This document shows positions 7,530 to 15,232 of a DNA stretch of 15,420 nucleotides, piece by piece. The stretch comes from Savagea sp. (GTDB lineage: Bacteria > Bacillota > Bacilli > Bacillales_A > Planococcaceae). Below the pieces are notes generated by a model. That model was not told the origin of the DNA. It did not search any database and worked only from the letters and a program-made list of their open reading frames with translations. The stretch covers positions 1-15,420 of the forward strand of contig JASKZX010000187.1 in assembly GCA_030147435.1 (NCBI GenBank), given 5' to 3'. The stretch's first letter is position 1. Each line of letters begins with the position of its first letter. Position numbers and translations under genes: made by a program.

Positions 7530-8941
7530 TGGTGAACACAGTTTTGAAGTTACAAGAAGTTAATTATACAGGCCATAGTAGTACCCCAAATACTGAAAAG
7601 CCATTACCTTTTCGTTCAAATCCAACACCAGTATATGAAGAGAATTTTCATTTAGTGATTAGTGAAATGGCACAATTGATTAATAATAATAAAGTCGATG
7701 AAAAGAAGTTAGAACGAGGAGAGGCACTGAATATTCCTGCTTACAATGCATTAAGTAAATATATTGCAACAAGCCCTTCTATTGATTTTTCAGAAGGAGA
7801 AGAAGCTCAAAAGGATTTTGCACGATTAGTAGATACTTATTTATTCGCCGATCAACGTTTAAATCTCGTCCATAGTTATTTGTATAGTTTTATTTCGATT
7901 GCATCTGATAAAAAAATCCCTTCACCTTTGTCAAATATGGCAAAGTTTTGTCGAGATGTTTTGTTTGATGGTTGTGATGAGGCAAAGGCGTTATTTAAAG
8001 ATAAAGAGGCAGATGACGTTTTAACTCAATTAATTATTCAAGAATTGAGTCACTTAACGAGTGATAAAGCATCGAAACAGGCGATACGAGAAAATACAAA
8101 TCTCTTGCCTCAATTGACGCAATTATTTCAAGAAGATGTACTCTATTTGAAAAATTATCCTTCTTATTTATTATCAAACTTAGAATTACTCGTTAACTAT
8201 TACGCTTTTACATATATTATGCAATTTTTAATTAAAGCCCAACAATATACAAAAGCGAATTTTAATGAAGTTGAACCTCTTTTTTATACATTGGCAGATG
8301 AAGTAGTAACGAAAACAAGGGATGCTGCTAAACCTTATCGTGGTTATAAACGAGTGCAGGATGTTGCTACATATGGATTTGCCCATTATGAAGTGTTGCA
8401 ACAATTAAGTCACAATATCTTTAATGAAAAATATGAGAGGAAACCTGTATTAACTTATGATGAATTGTTTTGTCGAACGCAAGAATTAGGATTAAAACAT
8501 CAATTGAAAGAAGATTTAAAGCAATGGATGAAGCGTTACGCAGATGTTATGAAAAAGGAACCTCCTCATATTCCATCAGATAGCACAATTGATGAGTTAT
8601 TACGTATACATGTACGATTTGTTCATGAAAATATGAAAAAAGCACCGAAAGAACGTTTTAAAGATTCTATTACTCGTTTAGGCAAAGAGAATTTTTTGAA
8701 GTTGAGAGGCCCTCTAGGATATGTTTTAACACTGAATCATGACCTTTTAATTTTATTAACAGCTGTTATTGTGGGTGATAAACCAAAACCATTAGCAGCA
8801 GTATTAGAAGGTTTTGAGGAGCGAGGTATTGCTCTTGATCGTTACACAATTGCACGGATCATTGAAATATTTACAACTCAAAATATTTTAGATAATAAAA
8901 GTGATAGTGGTGATACTCAATATGTTAAACCAATTTTATAA
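7529..8941 (+). CDS. dptG: DptG, subunit of the phosphorothioate-dependent restriction complex
   Basis: A 470-residue, mostly helical, soluble protein without a signal peptide, membrane helix or catalytic motif that I can see. Its size and position between dptF and dptH fit DptG (DndG), the non-enzymatic-looking member of the DndFGH complex. The ATG at 7529 shares one base with the dptF stop (TAATG), and AAGGG (7517-7521) provides a ribosome binding site with a 7-nt spacer. Its last 20 bases overlap the start of dptH, so all three subunits are probably made by coupled translation. The call leans on context more than on its own sequence. Confidence 0.85.
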   Translation: MVNTVLKLQEVNYTGHSSTPNTEKPLPFRSNPTPVYEENFHLVISEMAQLINNNKVDEKKLERGEALNIPAYNALSKYIATSPSIDFSEGEEAQKDFARLVDTYLFADQRLNLVHSYLYSFISIASDKKIPSPLSNMAKFCRDVLFDGCDEAKALFKDKEADDVLTQLIIQELSHLTSDKASKQAIRENTNLLPQLTQLFQEDVLYLKNYPSYLLSNLELLVNYYAFTYIMQFLIKAQQYTKANFNEVEPLFYTLADEVVTKTRDAAKPYRGYKRVQDVATYGFAHYEVLQQLSHNIFNEKYERKPVLTYDELFCRTQELGLKHQLKEDLKQWMKRYADVMKKEPPHIPSDSTIDELLRIHVRFVHENMKKAPKERFKDSITRLGKENFLKLRGPLGYVLTLNHDLLILLTAVIVGDKPKPLAAVLEGFEERGIALDRYTIARIIEIFTTQNILDNKSDSGDTQYVKPIL

Positions 8942-11900
8942 TTATTTAGCTACGCATATTATTAATTTTTGGGAAAAAGAAGGTGTGCGTAGCGGAGATA
9001 AGTACTTTTTACGTTTAGATACACAAGAGGAAGTAAGTCAAATGTTAGAAGCATTTGCAAATGTACGCCCTGATATTGTCTCTGTATATATTTATGACGA
9101 TGAGGGAGTAACTTTTTCTAGTTATGCAGTGTCGATAGGAGATGTACAAGTAGTATTAGCAGGTTCTACTGAAGAAGTGACTGTTGATTACATAGGTCGT
9201 CTTCGTAACTTTGTAAGTGATCGTCAAAAAGGTTGGGAAGATAAAGCGTTATTTAGCGTTACAGCTGAAAGTTTAGATACTTTATCTGGTGGTGGTGCTA
9301 ACTTACAAAATCGTGGGATGCCCTTGCACACAGACTCTTTGATTACTCAATTACGTCAGGATATCAAAAAGAGTAATTTAAAGGCGTCGGAACAAGTGAT
9401 ATTGCTAGATGTTTTAAGGGACTTACAAGATTTAGACCGCATCATGGGTATTCCATTGAACGACTTTTCTGAAGTATTGTCAATCTTAGAAAAAGGAAAA
9501 ATAGATTCTATCGATTATCGGGGATTGGAGTTATTTGAAGATCCTGAGTTGGAAAATTTTCCTGAGAAAGAGATAGAAAGAAGACTCCAGAGAAATAGAG
9601 AGGCATTTCGAGATATTCAAGACGCACATCAAAGAGGCGAACCTGAAGAAATATTAGAAAACATGTTTACGGATAATGGAGTAAAGAGATTTAAAAAAGA
9701 AGATTGGTATGAAGAGACTTTTCCTAATGTATACAAGGAAATGGAGAAGTTTAAGAAGACTCAAAAGTCAAAGAAAGTAACTGTAGAGTCAGTAGAGTTA
9801 CTTTCTGATGATGCTTCATTGTGGTTAAGGTATCCAGGAGAAACCGCTGCGAAGAGACGTCAAAATATGATTTTAATTTTTAACCCTAGACAACTAGACG
9901 ATTTAGTTATACGAATAAAGTTTGATTTTGAAGGAGCAGTAACGAGTTTAAATAAAGAGTATTTAAATGTGCGTAAAAAAGATACTGAAAAAGTAGATGC
10001 GAAAGTAAGCTCTAAGTTTTTAACGCTTTCTATTAATTCCTCAAGACAAACTGAGTTTATGCGAGTAGATTATAAGCATGATAAAAAAGCTAGTTTAGGT
10101 GCTAGTTTTCATATTTGTGTCGTTCCTTGGAGGGAGGAATATTTAGAGCCGATTCAGTCTAAATATGAAGTTGATGTGCCGAAAGAATCTTTACGTTTAA
10201 AAATAGATGATGCTCAGTTCAAAATTGGTTTAGACCAAGGAATACTCAAAGCTCCTGAAAAAGTTATAGTTGATCAATCTGTTATGAATTTATCATTAGA
10301 CTTGCAGGATAACTCTTATGATATTGCATTTACCGCAGCTGCATTTCCAGAGGGAGAAGCAGCAAATCTTTTTATTGAACATGATGGGGTAACTCTACCT
10401 CTCATTATACCGGATGATGAATCGAAGTCAGTTCCTTTATCTGGAGAGCAAGTTCAAGAGCGTATAAGAGAAAATCAAGAAGATATAAAATGGGTTGATG
10501 AAAATTTATTTGTTCAAGGAACTTATGAGTTTTATGGTGCAGAGTCTTATCGAACATTCTTTGAGTATGAAGCGCAATGGGTTGCGCAGAGGATTGCTTT
10601 TGCTCGTTTAGTCTCAGGAGGTTTGGAAAAAGAGGAGATTAAACTAAGTCCGAATTTACAGAAGGCTTATGAAAATTTCTTAAGCTATTTTGATGCTCAA
10701 AGCATTCCTAGTTTGACTTATTCAAGCACTGAATTTCGGGAGGTTGCTCTTCCATATATTAGAGCGTATCTCACAGATATCGAGGAATTAGATGCCAATC
10801 AGCCAGCAAGACAACCAGGGGTAGATCTTTCTCGTTTGGGGATTATTGAAACAACAAATGGATTTTATTTTACAGCATTTCATCCTTTACTTGTGGCTTA
10901 TCGTTTAAAAAGACATAACATGTTAAGTGATACGTCTATAGAACGAGTTATTACACAGAGGTTAGGTGCTGAATCGCTTATTCCGTTTGTGAGTAGGGAG
11001 CGTTTGTATCGTCCAGAAATTGTCCGAGAAGTCCCAGATTGGTTACATTTCCGACCAATTGAAGAATTAACAGTTGCGGATTCTCAAAAGTTTGTTTCTA
11101 ACGTTATCTTTGATAAGATGCGTCAGTTTAAAAATCATTTTGGTTATTTATTTTTATCAGATTCAAAAGCACCTTTTTTAATCAATGTTATTAATTTGCC
11201 AGATGATCGAGAAGTATTAAAGGGAATCCTTGAATTCTTGTTAGAAGAAATTAAGAAGGCGGGTCTTGAACATTTAAAAGACATTGAAGTTACTCTTTAT
11301 ACAGATCAAAGAGTTGCAAGTGCGTTTGATGAATTTTCAAAATTAGAAACAGTAAAAGATGTAGAAAGAAAATATAATGTACGTTTAAAAGTAGGAACAT
11401 ATGAGGCAGAAGATGTTTTGAGAGCGATTAGAGAGCATCTCTTTTATTTTAAAAAGTATGATATAAACCGTAGTTGGTCTATTGATTATGCGCATGTTAC
11501 TTTTTATAAAATGTATGCAAAAGAGCGTGTAGTTACTCAACAGATGACAGATATGCCTCATGATATAGCATTGGAGGGGCTTTATACGAGTGTTCCATCA
11601 ACAAAAGATGAGGATATTTATCGTATGGGATTCGGCTTGAAAGGCTACGATATTTCAGATGATTTATTACTCCAGACCGCAGCGGCGACAAATGAATTGA
11701 TGGCCAATACTAAAAATGGCGGGAATGATTCTTATATTAAAGGGAATACGACGTATTTGCATATAGAAACAGTTGCTGAGCAGATGCTAAATGAAATTTT
11801 TGATAGATCTCATTGGGTTACTTTCATTGAACCATCTGTGGACTTAGAGTTTTTCCAAGATTTTGATGAACTTATTATCATTCATTATAGTGATCAGTAC

Positions 11901-14219
11901 ACATCTTCACAAAAATATGATGCGATTACCGTCACAAATAAATCGATGCAGTATAAAGATGTTATACGTAATTTTTTAGAGTCAAAAGGAGTTTCAAAAG
12001 AAGAAGAGCAAATTACTCAAGCGATTCAAGCATTTAACGCGTATAACGGTGAGTGGTTATTACGTATTATTGGATCTAGAGGACATGAAGACCGTGAAAA
12101 ATTAAGTATTATATCAGGTGTTAAGTATATGGTTGCTTTGTTAGAACATCCTCAAATATTGTGGGTTCCTATTTCGTTAGAAGAAATCTTGCGAGTGGCA
12201 GGTGTTTTTGGATTAGGAAAACGCGAGGGTGTATTTAGTGCAAAAAATCTAGGGTTAAAAGGTGCAACGAGTGATGATATTTTACTTGTCGGTTTAGAAG
12301 ATAAAGGAGAGGTTGTTCATCTACACATTTATCCTGTAGAAGTAAAAATCGGTAAAATAACTCAAAGTGTAGTAAGTAAAGCGAAAGAACAAGTGATGAG
12401 AACAAAAGAAGGAATTATTCGAGCACTAACATCAGAGGATCAAGGCGCATTTGTTACTCAGTTTTATCAAACATTTATTTTACAACTTGTCGTAGCGAGC
12501 GCTCAAAAAATGGCGCAAGGAGACTTGTGGGGGCACCTTGACTACGGGTTATCTGATGAACTAATAGAGAAATTATTTAAACTGCAAATTCATATTTCTA
12601 CAGAACTTGATGAATCAATTGGCAAAGCAGGAGTTTTATTGTTTGAGTCCGGCTTGCTTGCTCGCAGCACCACAATAGAAGATGGAGTGCAGTTGTATCA
12701 TTTTCATGAAGAAGATGGCTACAATGGAATTGTTACTGCTTATGAGGATGTGTTTGATTGGTTACACAACCAAGATAATGATTTCATCAGAGAGAAGTTT
12801 TTAAAGTATATTTATCAGCCGACAAATATCCTTTTAAATAATGAATCCCTAAATACCAAAAAAGAAGATATTGATTATGTAGAAGATCGTCGTACGCAAT
12901 ATCAAAATTCAATGATGGAGGAAAATGATGTGAGCAGTCAAAAAGAATATCAGAAGTCAGTAGAAGAAGTAAATGTACAACAGCTAGAAGAATCAGCTTC
13001 AGTAACTGAAGAAGATATTCAAACAGAGATAAAAAGTGAAGATTCAATAGAAACAGTAGAGTCTACATCTCGTTTACATCCTAAACCGATTGAAGAAGTG
13101 CGCTTGAAAATAGGTACTGCAGAAGGCACAACTAAAGATATTTATTGGGAGTACGGTCATCGAGAGTTAGCTAACCGTCACATGCTGATTGTCGGAAAAT
13201 CAGGTCAAGGTAAAACATATTTCATGCAGGCACTTTTAATGGAACAAGCGTTGCAAGGAATTCCAAGTATTATTATTGATTACACAGATGGCTTTTTACC
13301 AAATCAATTAGAGGAAACGTTCAATGATGCATTAGCAGGAAAAGTGAAGCATCGAGTGGTTATTCAACAGAAGTTACCAATCAATCCATTCACTCAACAT
13401 GAAGCGGATTATGGTGGTATTTTGATGAAGGAACAGTCAATTGATGTTGCTACGAGAATGAAGAGTGTCTTTAAAAGTTCGTACAATTTAGGTGCTCAGC
13501 AAGAAAACGCGATTTATGAAGCAACGATGGAGGGGTTAAAGAAGTATGGTGATCAAAACTTCTCTATCCGTCATTTAGGTGAGCAGTTGCGAGAGATGGA
13601 TGATAATCCAGCTGCTGGTACTACGTTGTCTCGTATTCGTCCGTTAGTTGATCGTAATCCATTCATTCAAGGTGAGACGATTGATTGGAAAGAGCATTTA
13701 GAAAGCGATGGCGAAATTTTAATTTTACAGTTAACAGGTTTTGATCGACAAGAACAAGTGTTGCTAACAGAGTTTGTTCTATGGGATCTTTGGAATTATT
13801 CATTACGTGAAGGGACAAAAGATATTCCATTGACAGTTGTAATGGATGAAGCACAAAACTTGGATCACCGTGAAAATTCGCCTTCAGCGAAGATTTTAAC
13901 TGAAGGAAGGAAGTTTGGTTGGTCAGGCTGGTATGCAACACAAATTGTAAAGTCTCAATTTGATAAAGACGAAGTCGCACGCCTTCAAAACACTGGTCAA
14001 AAGGTATATTTCTTACCACCTGATGATGAAATCCCAGGTATCGCCAAGAATTTAGAAGATGAACGTTATGACCGTAGTTATTGGGAAATGAAATTACGCA
14101 GCTTGCGAAAAGGACAATGTATTGTGCATGGACCACATTTACAGTCAGACGGCACACTTTCTCGAAGTGAGCCAGTGGTCGTCAATGTTAGTTCGTTAGA
14201 AGAACGTTTGAAAGAATAA
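8922..14219 (+). CDS. dptH: DptH, large restriction subunit with nuclease-like segment and C-terminal HerA/FtsK-type ATPase
   Basis: About 1765 residues, in the usual size range of DptH (DndH). A long N-terminal region (1-1050) has no motif I can name. Residues about 1087-1160 carry a PD-(D/E)xK-like arrangement: E1087/E1088 in a helix, D1118/D1119, then E1140-V-K1142 on a strand, followed by a helix with KAKEQV (1153-1158). An acidic Ser/Glu/Lys-rich linker (about 1313-1384) leads to a HerA/FtsK-type ATPase with Walker A GKSGQGKT (1425-1432), Walker B VVMDEAQ (D1642, E1643) and a YATQ segment after it. By family knowledge the ATPase drives DNA translocation in the DndFGH restriction complex. 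I use the ATG at 8922, which has a weak GGTGA 8 nt before it and overlaps dptG by 20 nt; a GTG at 8901 has no binding site. An internal start before the ATPase domain is listed separately. Confidence 0.92.
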   Translation: MLNQFYNYLATHIINFWEKEGVRSGDKYFLRLDTQEEVSQMLEAFANVRPDIVSVYIYDDEGVTFSSYAVSIGDVQVVLAGSTEEVTVDYIGRLRNFVSDRQKGWEDKALFSVTAESLDTLSGGGANLQNRGMPLHTDSLITQLRQDIKKSNLKASEQVILLDVLRDLQDLDRIMGIPLNDFSEVLSILEKGKIDSIDYRGLELFEDPELENFPEKEIERRLQRNREAFRDIQDAHQRGEPEEILENMFTDNGVKRFKKEDWYEETFPNVYKEMEKFKKTQKSKKVTVESVELLSDDASLWLRYPGETAAKRRQNMILIFNPRQLDDLVIRIKFDFEGAVTSLNKEYLNVRKKDTEKVDAKVSSKFLTLSINSSRQTEFMRVDYKHDKKASLGASFHICVVPWREEYLEPIQSKYEVDVPKESLRLKIDDAQFKIGLDQGILKAPEKVIVDQSVMNLSLDLQDNSYDIAFTAAAFPEGEAANLFIEHDGVTLPLIIPDDESKSVPLSGEQVQERIRENQEDIKWVDENLFVQGTYEFYGAESYRTFFEYEAQWVAQRIAFARLVSGGLEKEEIKLSPNLQKAYENFLSYFDAQSIPSLTYSSTEFREVALPYIRAYLTDIEELDANQPARQPGVDLSRLGIIETTNGFYFTAFHPLLVAYRLKRHNMLSDTSIERVITQRLGAESLIPFVSRERLYRPEIVREVPDWLHFRPIEELTVADSQKFVSNVIFDKMRQFKNHFGYLFLSDSKAPFLINVINLPDDREVLKGILEFLLEEIKKAGLEHLKDIEVTLYTDQRVASAFDEFSKLETVKDVERKYNVRLKVGTYEAEDVLRAIREHLFYFKKYDINRSWSIDYAHVTFYKMYAKERVVTQQMTDMPHDIALEGLYTSVPSTKDEDIYRMGFGLKGYDISDDLLLQTAAATNELMANTKNGGNDSYIKGNTTYLHIETVAEQMLNEIFDRSHWVTFIEPSVDLEFFQDFDELIIIHYSDQYTSSQKYDAITVTNKSMQYKDVIRNFLESKGVSKEEEQITQAIQAFNAYNGEWLLRIIGSRGHEDREKLSIISGVKYMVALLEHPQILWVPISLEEILRVAGVFGLGKREGVFSAKNLGLKGATSDDILLVGLEDKGEVVHLHIYPVEVKIGKITQSVVSKAKEQVMRTKEGIIRALTSEDQGAFVTQFYQTFILQLVVASAQKMAQGDLWGHLDYGLSDELIEKLFKLQIHISTELDESIGKAGVLLFESGLLARSTTIEDGVQLYHFHEEDGYNGIVTAYEDVFDWLHNQDNDFIREKFLKYIYQPTNILLNNESLNTKKEDIDYVEDRRTQYQNSMMEENDVSSQKEYQKSVEEVNVQQLEESASVTEEDIQTEIKSEDSIETVESTSRLHPKPIEEVRLKIGTAEGTTKDIYWEYGHRELANRHMLIVGKSGQGKTYFMQALLMEQALQGIPSIIIDYTDGFLPNQLEETFNDALAGKVKHRVVIQQKLPINPFTQHEADYGGILMKEQSIDVATRMKSVFKSSYNLGAQQENAIYEATMEGLKKYGDQNFSIRHLGEQLREMDDNPAAGTTLSRIRPLVDRNPFIQGETIDWKEHLESDGEILILQLTGFDRQEQVLLTEFVLWDLWNYSLREGTKDIPLTVVMDEAQNLDHRENSPSAKILTEGRKFGWSGWYATQIVKSQFDKDEVARLQNTGQKVYFLPPDDEIPGIAKNLEDERYDRSYWEMKLRSLRKGQCIVHGPHLQSDGTLSRSEPVVVNVSSLEERLKE
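12917..12932 (+). promoter_or_regulatory. Candidate internal ribosome binding site and GTG start inside dptH
   Basis: GGAGG (12917-12921) is followed after 8 bases by an in-frame GTG (12930-12932), better than the binding site at the annotated dptH start. It would begin at residue 1337, inside the acidic linker, and yield a protein of about 429 residues made of the end of the linker plus the complete HerA/FtsK-type ATPase domain. The GGAGG arises from Met-Glu-Glu codons, so chance is possible. Confidence 0.35.
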
Positions 14220-14225
14220 ACGAAT

Positions 14226-14264
14226 CCCCTTGCTACGTTTGTTAAAGCAAGGGGTTATTTTTTT
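14226..14264 (+). terminator. Intrinsic terminator after dptH
   Basis: CCCCTTGCT (14226-14234) pairs perfectly with AGCAAGGGG (14246-14254) around an 11-nt loop, followed by a T-rich run to 14264. It starts 7 bases after the dptH stop and should end the dptF-G-H transcript, separating it from the HNH gene. Confidence 0.9.
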
Positions 14265-14282
14265 AAAATTAAATAAAGATAG

Positions 14283-14299
14283 CATTTTTTCAAAAAATG
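14283..14299. promoter_or_regulatory. 17-bp AT palindrome upstream of the HNH gene
   Basis: CATTTTTT-C-AAAAAATG has perfect 8-bp arms around one base, 45 bases before the HNH start codon. It could be an operator or simply a T-run/A-run pair. I found no convincing -35/-10 pair in 14265-14344; TTGATA at 14312 has no well-spaced -10. Confidence 0.3.
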
Positions 14300-14344
14300 A
14301 ATGAAGTACTGTTGATAAACTATGACGAAAGTGAGTGATGGATA

Positions 14345-15061
14345 ATGAGTGGAAAAACGACAAAGAACCCTGCGTGGACGGAAGAAGAAATGATTTTGGC
14401 TTTAGATGTATACTTTAAGCTTTCTCCTAACCAACTTCATAAGCAAACACGACGGGTACTAGATTTAAGCGTTTTATTAAATCATTTAGATGTTCATGGT
14501 GTTGCATCAACGTCTAAAAACTTTAGGAATCCAACAGGTGTAGCAATGATTTTGCAAAATATAGCAGGTATTGATCCTAGTGTGAACCGTAAAGGGCTTT
14601 CAAATGCGAGCAAATTAGCACGTACAATGTTTCAGAAGTATCATATGCAGCAAGAAACATTACACAAAATTGCTTGGGAAATAAAAGATTCTATTCGTGA
14701 TCCAATGATTCGTTATGGACTTTATCGTTATGGGGAAGACCATGGTGGAGAGTTGAGTAATTTTGTCCATCAAGAATATGAACGTTTAAGTAATATGTTA
14801 GAAGTGAAGAAGGAGATAGCAGAAAGCCGTAACGAAGTCTTATGTGAGATATGTGCATTGGATTTCCGTCGAACTTACGGTGATAGGGCCGAGGCAGCAA
14901 TGAGTTGTCATCATGATCAGGAGATCTTACGCTTAGATCAAGTATCTGAAACGTCGGTTGCAGATTGGTCTTTAGTTTGTCATAACTGTCATAGTGTCAT
15001 GCATGAATACCCTATTTGGTTAACAGTTCAACAGATGAAGGAATTAGTCGTTCAAGCTTAA
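14345..15061 (+). CDS. HNH endonuclease (COG3183-like predicted restriction enzyme)
   Basis: A 238-residue protein. The C-terminal HNH domain is complete: zinc cysteines C167/C170 (CEIC), the His pair H189/H190 (CHH), then C212-x-N214-C215-H216 and H220, followed by IWLTVQQMKEL. The N-terminal part starts with PAWTEEEMILALDVYF and contains FRNPTGVAMIL (60-70) and KGLSNASKLA (93-102), segments typical of small stand-alone HNH restriction nucleases; this part probably reads the DNA target. It follows the dptH terminator by 80 bases and has only a weak ribosome binding site (GTGAG, 9-nt spacer). Its base composition matches the island. Role in the phosphorothioate system is inferred from position only. 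I do not see the YPFW-type motif of sulfur-binding-domain HNH enzymes, so phosphorothioate recognition is not supported. Confidence 0.85.
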   Translation: MSGKTTKNPAWTEEEMILALDVYFKLSPNQLHKQTRRVLDLSVLLNHLDVHGVASTSKNFRNPTGVAMILQNIAGIDPSVNRKGLSNASKLARTMFQKYHMQQETLHKIAWEIKDSIRDPMIRYGLYRYGEDHGGELSNFVHQEYERLSNMLEVKKEIAESRNEVLCEICALDFRRTYGDRAEAAMSCHHDQEILRLDQVSETSVADWSLVCHNCHSVMHEYPIWLTVQQMKELVVQA

Positions 15062-15176
15062 TGAAGCAAAAGTTAAGCTAAGAAAAAAATAGTTTTCAAT
15101 TTAATCACAAGAGATGAGTTACTTATATCTACATCACAACTTTCGCCGTACATTTGAAAGAGTCATGTATAAATAT

Positions 15177-15224
15177 AAAACCCAGTCTCCCACTTATTTA
15201 AAAATAATTGGAGGCTGGGTTTTT
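15177..15224. terminator. Bidirectional terminator between the HNH gene and the dipeptidase gene
   Basis: CCCAGTCTCC (15181-15190) pairs with GGAGGCTGGG (15210-15219) over ten positions with one G-T pair and a 19-nt loop. AAAA before and TTTTT after give a U-tail on both strands. It lies 8 bases from the dipeptidase stop, so it is chiefly that gene's terminator, and can also stop + strand reading from the HNH gene. The 115 bases between the HNH stop and this hairpin hold nothing I can identify. Confidence 0.88.
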
Positions 15225-15232
15225 ATCTAAAC

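Noticed and set aside
12787..14157. Open frames of 86 and 164 codons on the - strand within dptH
   Set aside because: They are antisense to motif-bearing parts of dptH, show low-complexity Leu/His/Phe-rich translations and have no ribosome binding site. They are shadows of the real gene.
14691..14900. 69-codon - strand open frame inside the HNH gene
   Set aside because: It lies antisense to a conserved nuclease domain and has no supporting signal.
14345..15061. HNH protein as a phosphorothioate-dependent (sulfur-binding domain) nuclease like ScoMcrA
   Set aside because: I do not see the characteristic sulfur-binding segment. The N-terminal half resembles ordinary small HNH restriction nucleases, and cutting phosphorothioated DNA would damage a host that carries the marks.
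385..15127. TACTTATA at 385-392 and 15120-15127 as attachment-site repeats of the island
   Set aside because: Only eight bases, AT-rich, and the left copy runs into the end of dndA. A match this short is expected by chance, and no integrase or tRNA target is present.
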